Source: Lachnospiraceae bacterium
GTDB taxonomy: Bacteria > Bacillota > Clostridia > Lachnospirales > Lachnospiraceae
Direction of reading: 5' to 3'
Length of the DNA: 40,735 nucleotides
NCBI GenBank assembly: GCA_017424235.1
Contig: JAFPAQ010000011.1
Location: 1 to 40,735 of the forward strand
Every line of letters starts with the position of its first letter. Position 1 is the first letter of the stretch. Positions 26,761 through 34,120 of the stretch are shown piece after piece. The notes beneath the pieces were generated by a model. The model was not told where the DNA came from. It ran no database searches and was given only the letters and a program-made list of their open reading frames with translations. The translations under genes and the position numbers were made by a program.

Positions 26761-27504
26761 TCAGAACCACTTGAAGATTCTGGATGTGATCTTGATCTTC
26801 TTTGCAAGCTTCTTGCCTGTCGTGCTGTCCGTTATCGTGACAGTCGGCACAAAGTTGTTGTTCTTATTCTTATACGGCACGTTGTCCACAACGATGGTCT
26901 GGGCATCCAACGGAGCCTCAACAATGGTGAACTTCACCGGCATATCCTTGGTATTGTCTGCAAAATTGCCCTTTCCGATGATGTAAAGGTACTGTGCCTT
27001 TGTATCCTCTGCCGAAGCCGTCTTTGTGTTGTTCTTGTAGGTCAATGGGATCGGTTGTATGCTTTCCACGACAATCTCTGCCTGATAGACACCATCCTCC
27101 AGTTGTGCATCCGTCGAAACAGCGTATACCCACTCCCCTGTCCGGATCCCTCCGACATGAAGCGCATATCCATCAAAATCATCATCGACAGAGATCGGTC
27201 TGTTTGCAATCTCTGTAATCTGATAACTGTCATTCCCAATTCTGACTGGCATATCTTCCTTAACCGATGAGATATCTGCCTCCTTCACATAGCAGGTGAC
27301 ACTGCCATTCTCACTCACTGCACAGACAGAGACGATCGTATCCATCTTTCCGAAAATTCCCCATACACATACACCGACAAGCAGCAATATAACTGCCGTC
27401 ATGAACATCCACACACCCGGCGTCGATACCTGTATGTAATCTTTGATCTGATCCGGGGCGGAAAGCTGTTCCATGCTCTTCTCCCGAAATAATTTTTTCT
27501 TCAC
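26761..27504 (-). CDS. Chimeric membrane protein: NHLM-secretion-like N-terminus joined to surface-repeat fragment
   Basis: A 247-residue product starting at GTG 27504, with AAGGAG 7 nt upstream, 22 nt after the kinase stop; longer in-frame extension only overlaps the kinase gene. Residues 1-150 resemble the start of NHLM/NHLP bacteriocin-system secretion (HlyD-like) proteins: LFREKSMEQLSAPDQIKDYI, then one span (33-53) ending VCVWGIFG, then a small beta domain. From about residue 153 the sequence changes to Gly/Thr/Asn-rich repeat text (LTYKNNTKTAS, YIIGKGNFAD, VPTVTITDSTTGKKL) of the kind repeated in Lachnospiraceae surface proteins. It starts in mid-repeat and ends abruptly. I infer a deletion fusion of two genes around 27045. 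The product may still be made; function is unknown. Confidence 0.68.
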   Translation of the reverse strand: MKKKLFREKSMEQLSAPDQIKDYIQVSTPGVWMFMTAVILLLVGVCVWGIFGKMDTIVSVCAVSENGSVTCYVKEADISSVKEDMPVRIGNDSYQITEIANRPISVDDDFDGYALHVGGIRTGEWVYAVSTDAQLEDGVYQAEIVVESIQPIPLTYKNNTKTASAEDTKAQYLYIIGKGNFADNTKDMPVKFTIVEAPLDAQTIVVDNVPYKNKNNNFVPTVTITDSTTGKKLAKKIKITSRIFKWF

Positions 27505-27526
27505 GATTATGCTCCTTCTCCAGCAT

Positions 27527-27934
27527 TTATAATTGTTTCCTGATTCGAAGGATGTTCTGTCCATCCTTGTAATCATAGGTAATGTCATCCATGGTCTTCT
27601 TGACCATATAAATTCCCAAGCCGCCAATCTGACGTTCCTCCGCAGCCAAAGTAATATCCGGATCTTCCTTTGCCAATGGATTATAGGGCACACCATTATC
27701 AATAAAGGTAATCATAACCGCAAGCGGTTCCTCCTGTATCTCCACCTGGATTGTCACCATACCTGTGTCCGAATCATATGCATATTGTGCTATATTCACA
27801 AAAAGCTCCTCAACCGCCACATCAATTTGCATCTGCACTTTTATCGCACATTCCTTTTCCTCCAGATGTTTGTCGACAAAAGCAAGCACTTTTTCCAGAT
27901 TCTCTGTTTTAGCCTCAATAGTCAACTCACTCAT
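27527..27934 (-). CDS. RsbW/SpoIIAB-like anti-sigma-type serine kinase (copy 2)
   Basis: A 135-residue GHKL kinase, a close paralogue of the protein at 23787. It has the same N box (VEELFVNIAQYAY), the same PYNPLAKEDPDITL segment and the same RQIGGLGIYMVKKTMDD. ATG 27934 follows a GGAAGGGAAG site; an upstream ATG at 27955 has none. It heads a two-gene unit with the chimeric membrane gene and is divergent from the phosphatase at 28132. Unlike copy 1 it has no STAS gene beside it, so its antagonist must be encoded elsewhere, possibly the STAS protein at 24265. Which target it restrains is not visible. Confidence 0.9.
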   Translation of the reverse strand: MSELTIEAKTENLEKVLAFVDKHLEEKECAIKVQMQIDVAVEELFVNIAQYAYDSDTGMVTIQVEIQEEPLAVMITFIDNGVPYNPLAKEDPDITLAAEERQIGGLGIYMVKKTMDDITYDYKDGQNILRIRKQL

Positions 27935-27974
27935 TGGTTCTTCCCTTCCTTCCATTCATATCTAATCATTGTAA

Positions 27975-28029
27975 TTATTTTACCACATTCTTTTAAAATA
28001 GTCTGTAAATTATGCAATATTTGACAAAT
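27975..28029 (-). promoter_or_regulatory. Promoter-like element shared with 38912-38966
   Basis: This stretch upstream of the copy-2 kinase matches 38912-38966 at 41 of 55 ungapped positions. Both contain, on the minus strand, an extended -10 box TGGTAAAAT (27977-27985 here) with TTACAGA about 18 nt further up. No normal -35 box is present. Confidence 0.45.
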
Positions 28030-28085
28030 CTTTAGATATCTGGTTCAAAAACGAAAGCAAAACTATATACTTACGTCTTTCAAAT

Positions 28086-28094
28086 TGCTATAAT
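28086..28094 (+). promoter_or_regulatory. Extended -10 promoter of phosphatase 2
   Basis: TGCTATAAT (28086-28094) is an extended -10 box with no clear -35 hexamer, 37 nt ahead of the ATG at 28132. Confidence 0.55.
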
Positions 28095-28131
28095 ATAAAT
28101 ACAAACAAAACCGGAGAGGAACGATACGCAA

Positions 28132-29751
28132 ATGAAAAAAGCCAAAAATCTAACTTACAGTTTATCCTTTCGAATTATCAGCTCGATTGTCTTCCTGCTT
28201 TTGGTATTCAGCACAATCGCCAGTACCATCGGCTATATCCGATTCACGGATTCACTTACCAAAGAATATAATGACTCCGCCTTTCGCACTGCCGAAACTG
28301 CAGTTACCCTGATCAACGGAGACAAAATTGAGGAATACCTGGCGACCGGAGGAAACAGTGCCGATTACAAGCTCAGTCTGGATCGGATGAATATCCTCTG
28401 TCAGAAGCAGAATGTGACACTGCTCTATGTGATTGCTGTGGATACATCCGATTACAATCATTTTAAATCAGTATTTAATGTCGTCAATGAGGCGAGCGGA
28501 TTTACCCCCTGGGAGGTCGGTCTTGTGCGGGAAACGACCAATGAGAAATATCGACAGATTTACCAGGATATGTATGAGAACGGGCTTTCCCGTGGAACCG
28601 TCACCAGAACATCTGATTTAAGAGGGAACGAACCACATATCACCTCGCTCGTTCCGGTCACTGCTTCCGATGGAACAGTGACTGCTATCCTGTGTGTACA
28701 GCGTCCCATGTCGGAACTCGTAAACGGCAGAAGAAGCTATCTTCGTTGGGTCGCAGTGACAATGATCCTGCTCTCTGTATTTGGTGCTGTCTCTGCTTCC
28801 GCTTTTCTGAGACAACAGTTTGTAGTGCCAGTCAGAAAAATTATGGACGAGTCGAAACGTTTCGCACAGGAAACTACCAAAACAGAACATCAAAATTTAG
28901 CCAATATCAGCAAAATCCGCGAGATCAGCGAGCTTGGTTCTTCCATTGAGAAGATGGAACACGATACAATCCAGTACATGGAGAACCTGACGCGCATTAC
29001 GGCAGAAAAGGAACGCATCGGTACCGAGCTGGAACTTGCCCAGAAGATACAGGCAAATATGCTTCCAAACATCTTCCCGCCTTTCCCTGAAAGAACGGAT
29101 TTTGATATCTTTGCATCCATGACCCCTGCCAAAGAAGTAGGCGGAGATTTCTATGACTTTTTCCTAATCGATGAGGACCATATCGGTCTCGTCATGGCGG
29201 ATGTTTCAGGCAAGGGTGTACCGGCAGCACTGTTTATGATGATGTCAAAGATTCTTGTGAATAACTACGCAATGATGGGCGGCTCTCCCAGGGAAGTGCT
29301 GGCGCATGTCAACAATACGATCTGCCGGAACAATGAGAACGATATGTTTGTCACTGTATGGTTCGGAATCCTCACAATCTCTTCCGGACAGTTAGTGGCA
29401 TCAAACGCAGGTCACGAGTATCCCATCATTCGAAAGCCAGATGGTGAATTTGAGCTTTTCAAGGATAAGCATGGCCTGATCATCGGAGGCATGGATGGAA
29501 TCAAATATAAAGAATACGAGCTTACGCTCGAAAAGGGCTCGACACTGTTCCTCTACACAGACGGTGTGCCGGAAGCGACCAATGCAGACAATGAGTTGTT
29601 CGGCGCTGAACGGATGCTTGCAGCGCTGAACAAAGCACCCGATGCACCCCCTCGCAAGGCACTTGAAAACGTTAAAAATGCAGTGGATACCTTTGTTGGA
29701 GATGCTCCGCAGTTTGATGATCTGACAATGCTCGCGATTCAGTTATATTAA
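28132..29751 (+). CDS. Membrane PP2C/SpoIIE-type serine phosphatase (paralogue 2)
   Basis: A 539-residue sensor phosphatase of the same design as the one at 18690. It has a span near 14-34, an extracytoplasmic sensor region to about 200, a second span near 203-223 and a HAMP-like linker. The helix ITAEKERIGTELELAQKIQ precedes the PP2C_SIG domain, with GGDFYDFF, MADVSGKGVPAALFM and DDLTML at the metal sites. The catalytic halves of the two are highly alike; the sensor halves differ clearly, so they probably read different signals. ATG 28132 is preceded by GGAGAGG at 12-13 nt. It is the only plus-strand gene besides the AAA gene and is divergent from the copy-2 kinase, the usual sign of a shared control region. 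It ends at a bidirectional terminator. Confidence 0.92.
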   Translation: MKKAKNLTYSLSFRIISSIVFLLLVFSTIASTIGYIRFTDSLTKEYNDSAFRTAETAVTLINGDKIEEYLATGGNSADYKLSLDRMNILCQKQNVTLLYVIAVDTSDYNHFKSVFNVVNEASGFTPWEVGLVRETTNEKYRQIYQDMYENGLSRGTVTRTSDLRGNEPHITSLVPVTASDGTVTAILCVQRPMSELVNGRRSYLRWVAVTMILLSVFGAVSASAFLRQQFVVPVRKIMDESKRFAQETTKTEHQNLANISKIREISELGSSIEKMEHDTIQYMENLTRITAEKERIGTELELAQKIQANMLPNIFPPFPERTDFDIFASMTPAKEVGGDFYDFFLIDEDHIGLVMADVSGKGVPAALFMMMSKILVNNYAMMGGSPREVLAHVNNTICRNNENDMFVTVWFGILTISSGQLVASNAGHEYPIIRKPDGEFELFKDKHGLIIGGMDGIKYKEYELTLEKGSTLFLYTDGVPEATNADNELFGAERMLAALNKAPDAPPRKALENVKNAVDTFVGDAPQFDDLTMLAIQLY

Positions 29752-29783
29752 AAAAATCGGATGCCAGCGCATCCGATTTTTTT
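29750..29783. terminator. Bidirectional terminator, exact core of the one at 5453
   Basis: A 14-bp stem (29751-29764 with 29769-29782) and loop CAGC with A and T runs on both sides, between convergent genes. Positions 29750-29778 are identical to 5453-5481. Confidence 0.92.
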
Positions 29784-29802
29784 GTAAAGCTCCTGTTATC
29801 TC

Positions 29803-31182
29803 TTATCCAATAATAATGATCTTATCCATCGCATCCAACCACGTAACACCACTGCCACGTCTGGTCGACATTTCATTGACAATGACGGATCTGGGACGAA
29901 TCACTTCAATATCCGCATCCTGATCTGCCGGTACAACAAGACTGCTCACATCATTGATGGTATAGTATTTTCCGTCCACACAGCCCAGATACATCATCTC
30001 ATGTCCCCTGAACTGGAGAATGCTTCCTGGTCTGATCGAACTGCTTAACAATGTTCCCTTCTGCTCTGCACTGTATTGATCCAGCGATGTCAGCACCATG
30101 CCCGGAATCGCAGCCTGCCATGTGGTATTTCTGGGAAGCTTGATTCCAAAGCATCTGTATAGATTCTGCATATAGCCGGAGCAGTCATTTGAGTAGAGCA
30201 TACCGCCCCATCCATAGCGGTTTCCAAGCGCTTTGAACGCCTGCGTCAGCACATTTGCTGTCGTGTAAGGAAGATAGCCCACATGCACATCCCGGTTTGC
30301 AGGAATCAGTGCCCTTTTCTGCGCAAAGGAACCATCTGCATTTCTGACAGGCATCAGCACGACATAATTATTCCAGGAAAGTCTGGCAGTGATTGCGCCC
30401 TCCTGATCGTTTGCCAGTGGCAACACAGTGCCCATCAACAGCCGCTTCTCAGACAATGCCGGATCGATTGCGCTTGGCTCCAGATAAATCTTCTCACCGG
30501 TCACTACCAGGACATCCTCTGTCGACTGTACTTTCTGCCACTCTTTCTTGTTCTTGCAGACAGCTACATCCAAAGCAGGAACCCAGCCGGAACAAAAGCT
30601 GCTCTCCACATAGGCAAACTGCCCATCCCCACTGTAGAAATAAACCACAACCGGCTCATTCACATTCAGTCCTGTCGACGCCTCATTATCCCATTCCATA
30701 TCCCAGTCCGTATCGGACAGATATTCCTTGTATGGATATCCCTTCATGATGGTCTGATTGACCACAAAGCCATATTGTAAAGTCATCGTGTCAGACACTC
30801 TGCTCGTGCTGATATTGGTCCTGATGTAATCATAATACCAGTCCGGCACCGGCTGACCTGCAAGATAACGGTTAGAAGGATTCTCAAAGGCTGCAAGCTC
30901 AGCCACCAGCTTCGTACCATTAAAGGTAGATTCCATGGCAGCCAAATCTTTCACATGTGTTTCCTTTGTGTCCATGATCCGCCGATTCAGTCCTTCAATC
31001 TCTTCCTTGTTCATAATAACATCATATGCATTGGGCGTCCGACTAATCCAGTATTCCGCACTGCACATCTCCTTTGTCACATTCGGTGCCAGCCCTGTAT
31101 CCGCCGCATATACCGGCGTGCAGCTCAGACAGCAGCACAGCATGACTGCCATAATTTTTTTTGCTAACTTTCCTTTTTTCAT
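29803..31182 (-). CDS. Secreted SH3 / NlpC-P60 (C40) peptidase
   Basis: A 459-residue protein with a clear signal peptide (KKIMAVMLCCCLSCTPVYAA, cleavage near residue 26). A middle region with SH3-like beta segments (about 165-310, including EPVVVYFYSGDGQFAYVES) leads to a C-terminal NlpC/P60 domain. The expected nucleophile is in YSNDCSGYMQNLYRCFG near 336 and the His in RGHEMMYLG near 398. Enzymes of this class cut the gamma-D-Glu-diamino-acid bond in peptidoglycan peptides. It is the last gene of the permease/fusion-protein/ATPase operon and ends at the terminator at 29750. The context suggests wall remodelling to let the exporter pass, or lysis of competitors; both are inference. The family call is firm. 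Confidence 0.9.
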   Translation of the reverse strand: MKKGKLAKKIMAVMLCCCLSCTPVYAADTGLAPNVTKEMCSAEYWISRTPNAYDVIMNKEEIEGLNRRIMDTKETHVKDLAAMESTFNGTKLVAELAAFENPSNRYLAGQPVPDWYYDYIRTNISTSRVSDTMTLQYGFVVNQTIMKGYPYKEYLSDTDWDMEWDNEASTGLNVNEPVVVYFYSGDGQFAYVESSFCSGWVPALDVAVCKNKKEWQKVQSTEDVLVVTGEKIYLEPSAIDPALSEKRLLMGTVLPLANDQEGAITARLSWNNYVVLMPVRNADGSFAQKRALIPANRDVHVGYLPYTTANVLTQAFKALGNRYGWGGMLYSNDCSGYMQNLYRCFGIKLPRNTTWQAAIPGMVLTSLDQYSAEQKGTLLSSSIRPGSILQFRGHEMMYLGCVDGKYYTINDVSSLVVPADQDADIEVIRPRSVIVNEMSTRRGSGVTWLDAMDKIIIIG

Positions 31183-31207
31183 AAATCATTAACCTTCCTT
31201 TCTATTT

Positions 31208-32419
31208 TTACCACACCAGCTCGGTCGCAGGTACAGGATGCCTGTTGATCGTTACATCATAGGTTCTTCCATTGCGCATCCTCACCACGCGATGTGCCAT
31301 GCGGGTAATTTCTTCGTTGTGTGTAACCATGACCATAGTCGTCCCTGACTTTACCACGTTTTCCAGGACAGAAAGTACTTCGATGCTCGTCGCATAATCC
31401 AGTGCCGAAGTTGGTTCATCGGCGAAAATCAGCTTCGGCTTTTTTACCAAAGCTCTGGCAATAGAAACTCTCTGCTGCTGACCGCCGGAGAGCTGTGATG
31501 GATAATTATTTTTCTTATCCTGCAAGCCTACCATCCCAAGCACCTCATCCGAGCTTAGATGCTCCTGCACCAGCTCGCCAATTAAGTCGATGTTCTGGGA
31601 AGCAGTCAGTGTCGAGATTAAATTGTAGCTTTGGAAAATGAACCCGATATTCTCTCTCCGATAAGTCGTGAGTTCTTCCTGTGTGGCATTTGAGAGCTCT
31701 TTGCCCATAAATTGAATAGAACCGCTGTCCGCCGAATCCATACCCCCAATGATATTAAGGAACGTCGATTTTCCGCTTCCGGATTCTCCCAAAATGACTA
31801 GGAGTTCTCCCTCGTAGACATCAATATTGACCCCTCTCAAAACAGTCGTGACCACATCGCCATTTTGAAAAGACCGCCTGATATCCCTTGCACTTAACAG
31901 GATCTTATCAAACTTCCACTCCGGATTCAAACCTTCAATCTGATCAATCTGAATCGCAATCAGGTTTGCGAGGATTTCGCAGATATCCGCAATCTCCTCA
32001 TTAAATTTTTCCGATTCTGCTGTCCTTGCAAGCTGTATGCAGCCTAAGTTCTCATACTGATTGGAAAAGGGTACACAGATCATGGATATTATATCAATCC
32101 CTTCAAAATCTTTGTCTGTCTCACAATCTGTACCTTTTTTGTATTCAAATAATCGTTCTGCCTTCTGCGACGCATAGACACGTCCGACCATTCCTTCCCC
32201 CATCTTATGTATACAGGATGTGAAATCTTTGCTCCCTCTCCAGTAATATGGATGGAGCGCTTCCTCTTCTTTGTACCAGAGAATGGCATATTCAGAGGGA
32301 AATGCCAGCAATATTTTCTGAACACCTACTTTAATCGCCTCATCAAAGCAGCTTGCCTTTTTTATTTCATTTTGAATTTCTCCAATCACTCTGAAATAGT
32401 TCATCATTTCATCTGTCAT
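31208..32419 (-). CDS. GAF domain - ABC transporter ATPase fusion
   Basis: A 403-residue protein. Residues 10-160 form a GAF-like sensor (AILWYKEEEALHPYYW, GEGMVGRVYAS, ISMICVPFSNQYENLGCIQLAR). Residues 174-395 are a complete MacB/LolD-type ABC ATPase: Walker A GESGSGKST at 211, Q-loop at 263, LSGGQQQR at 310, Walker B LIFADEPT at 330, H-loop His 367. It should power the FtsX-type permease encoded two genes upstream. Fusion of a cytosolic GAF sensor to an exporter ATPase is unusual and suggests ATPase activity gated by a small ligand or redox state. ATG 32419 has GGGGGA 8 nt upstream. The ABC half is certain; the GAF call rests on pattern and length. Confidence 0.9.
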   Translation of the reverse strand: MTDEMMNYFRVIGEIQNEIKKASCFDEAIKVGVQKILLAFPSEYAILWYKEEEALHPYYWRGSKDFTSCIHKMGEGMVGRVYASQKAERLFEYKKGTDCETDKDFEGIDIISMICVPFSNQYENLGCIQLARTAESEKFNEEIADICEILANLIAIQIDQIEGLNPEWKFDKILLSARDIRRSFQNGDVVTTVLRGVNIDVYEGELLVILGESGSGKSTFLNIIGGMDSADSGSIQFMGKELSNATQEELTTYRRENIGFIFQSYNLISTLTASQNIDLIGELVQEHLSSDEVLGMVGLQDKKNNYPSQLSGGQQQRVSIARALVKKPKLIFADEPTSALDYATSIEVLSVLENVVKSGTTMVMVTHNEEITRMAHRVVRMRNGRTYDVTINRHPVPATELVW

Positions 32420-32440
32420 TTAAAGATCCCCCAGTGCATG

Positions 32441-34099
32441 TTACTGATTCGCCCTCAATCTTGTCCCAATCGCGTCATCCGATAAGGGTGTCGTGATCAC
32501 TGCTTCTCCCGCTGCAATTCCATCTAGCACCTCATAAAAGTCTTCTCCTTCCACACCCAGAGATACTGATTTTCTGACAGCCCTGCCAGATTCCAATACA
32601 TATACATAATCACCGGCATCATCAGAATAAACTGCCTTATAGGGTACAGACAGCGCCTGTGATTTCTGTGCTGTAATAATCCTGATATCAGCTTCCAGAC
32701 CAATCGCGGGCATATTCTCTGTATCCGTGATTTCGATGTCTACCTTCACCTTTGCCTTGCCGGAGGAATCTGTTTCCGCCACTTTATAGATTTTCGATAC
32801 CACACCTGAGTATATCATATCACCCACTGTAATGACTGCTTCCTGCGCGACTGCAATCTTCCCGATATCATATTTTGATACCCTGACAGTCACCTTATAT
32901 CCGGAAGTCGGCTGAATCGTATACAGTGTCTGACCTGCTGCAACTGTGGCACCGTTGTCTATATATTTTTCCATAATCACACCGTCACACGAGCATACAA
33001 TCCCCGTCTTTGCCTTCTCAAGAAGCCGCTCTGAATCTTTCTGATCCAGCTGTGCCAGTGTCACGGAATCCATCTGCTGATCAAGTGTCTCCTGTGTCAC
33101 CAGGCGTTCTTTTGCTGCCTGGGCTTCTGTCAGGCTCTCGTTCCAATTGATCGTTGTAATGTTCAGATTTTTGGCAAGCTCTAAATATGCAAGTGTTTCC
33201 TCACCGGTCATTCCCTCATTGGGCAGGTTTGACATTGCAGTACGGTTATTCTTTAGCTGATCTGTCAGGCTGCTTACCGTTCCACATGCACTGGAATATT
33301 GTGAATCCAGTTCATTCTTTTTGCCATTCAGGTTATCGAGCTGCGCCTGTGCTGTGCTCTTTTGTGCCTGTGCGGTCTCGATTGCCGCAAGAAGCGCCGA
33401 AATCTCGGTTTCATGACCTGCTCCATCTTTTCGAAGCTCGTCAAGCATTTTGTTATTCCTTGAAATCTGACTTTCACATCCGGAGATTGTTCCCTGCAAT
33501 GACGCAATTTCATTTGCAAGGGTATCCGTTTCAGATTTTAATGTCTGCTTCATATTTTCGGCACTGCCAAGCTTTGTTTCAATCATCGTTGCGGCATTTT
33601 CAAGCTGCTTTGTCTGTTCCTGAATGATTTCTCCTTCCAACGCCTGATTGATATCAATCACATTCATATGATTCTGCAAATCTGTATACTGATTCTGATA
33701 ATTGTCCGCCGCCGTCTGTGCTGCGTTCAGACGCGCCTGTGCTTTGTTGTTTTCGGCAACTGCAGCACTGTATTCATCTGTATAATAAGTTACATTTGCT
33801 GACGCTTTGTCGTAAGCGTTTTCATATTCCGTCAGATTATACTCTGCCAATAAATCCTTCGACGCGACCGTATCGCCCACTTCATAGCGAACTGTATCCA
33901 GTTTTCCATCCACGGTTGCGTAGATATCAATCGCACTGTTTGCTGCAATTGTTCCTTTTTCCCTCACATATTCTGTCAGATCCTGCGGTGCAGCTTTGAC
34001 AACATCAACCGATTCCGGCATGAGCAGATATATTGCCACACCGACAATCACCGCAAGTACCGCAGTACCACAAATCACATATTTAACCCCTTTTTTCAT
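32441..34099 (-). CDS. HlyD/MacA-type membrane fusion protein
   Basis: A 552-residue periplasmic-adaptor-like protein of an ABC exporter. An N-terminal signal anchor (residues 6-26) leads to a split lipoyl domain. Its first half is near 55-90 (GKLDTVRYEVGDTVASKDLL) and its second half near 375-400 (GVIMEKYIDNGATVAAGQTLY). Between them is a long coiled-coil hairpin (90-370, rich in Ala, Gln, Asn). A beta-barrel domain and a membrane-proximal domain (YKAVYSDDAGDYVYVLESGRAV) complete the family layout. AAGGAG lies upstream of ATG 34099. It sits between the permease and the ATPase genes. In a Gram-positive host such adaptors link the permease to the wall space and often serve peptide export or resistance. 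Confidence 0.93.
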   Translation of the reverse strand: MKKGVKYVICGTAVLAVIVGVAIYLLMPESVDVVKAAPQDLTEYVREKGTIAANSAIDIYATVDGKLDTVRYEVGDTVASKDLLAEYNLTEYENAYDKASANVTYYTDEYSAAVAENNKAQARLNAAQTAADNYQNQYTDLQNHMNVIDINQALEGEIIQEQTKQLENAATMIETKLGSAENMKQTLKSETDTLANEIASLQGTISGCESQISRNNKMLDELRKDGAGHETEISALLAAIETAQAQKSTAQAQLDNLNGKKNELDSQYSSACGTVSSLTDQLKNNRTAMSNLPNEGMTGEETLAYLELAKNLNITTINWNESLTEAQAAKERLVTQETLDQQMDSVTLAQLDQKDSERLLEKAKTGIVCSCDGVIMEKYIDNGATVAAGQTLYTIQPTSGYKVTVRVSKYDIGKIAVAQEAVITVGDMIYSGVVSKIYKVAETDSSGKAKVKVDIEITDTENMPAIGLEADIRIITAQKSQALSVPYKAVYSDDAGDYVYVLESGRAVRKSVSLGVEGEDFYEVLDGIAAGEAVITTPLSDDAIGTRLRANQ

Positions 34100-34120
34100 T
34101 TGCTTCTCCTTTCCAAAGTA

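Noticed and set aside
26638..27270. Plus-strand open frame of 210 codons
   Set aside because: Antisense to the chimeric membrane gene and through a strong terminator; no ribosome site and no recognisable protein sequence.
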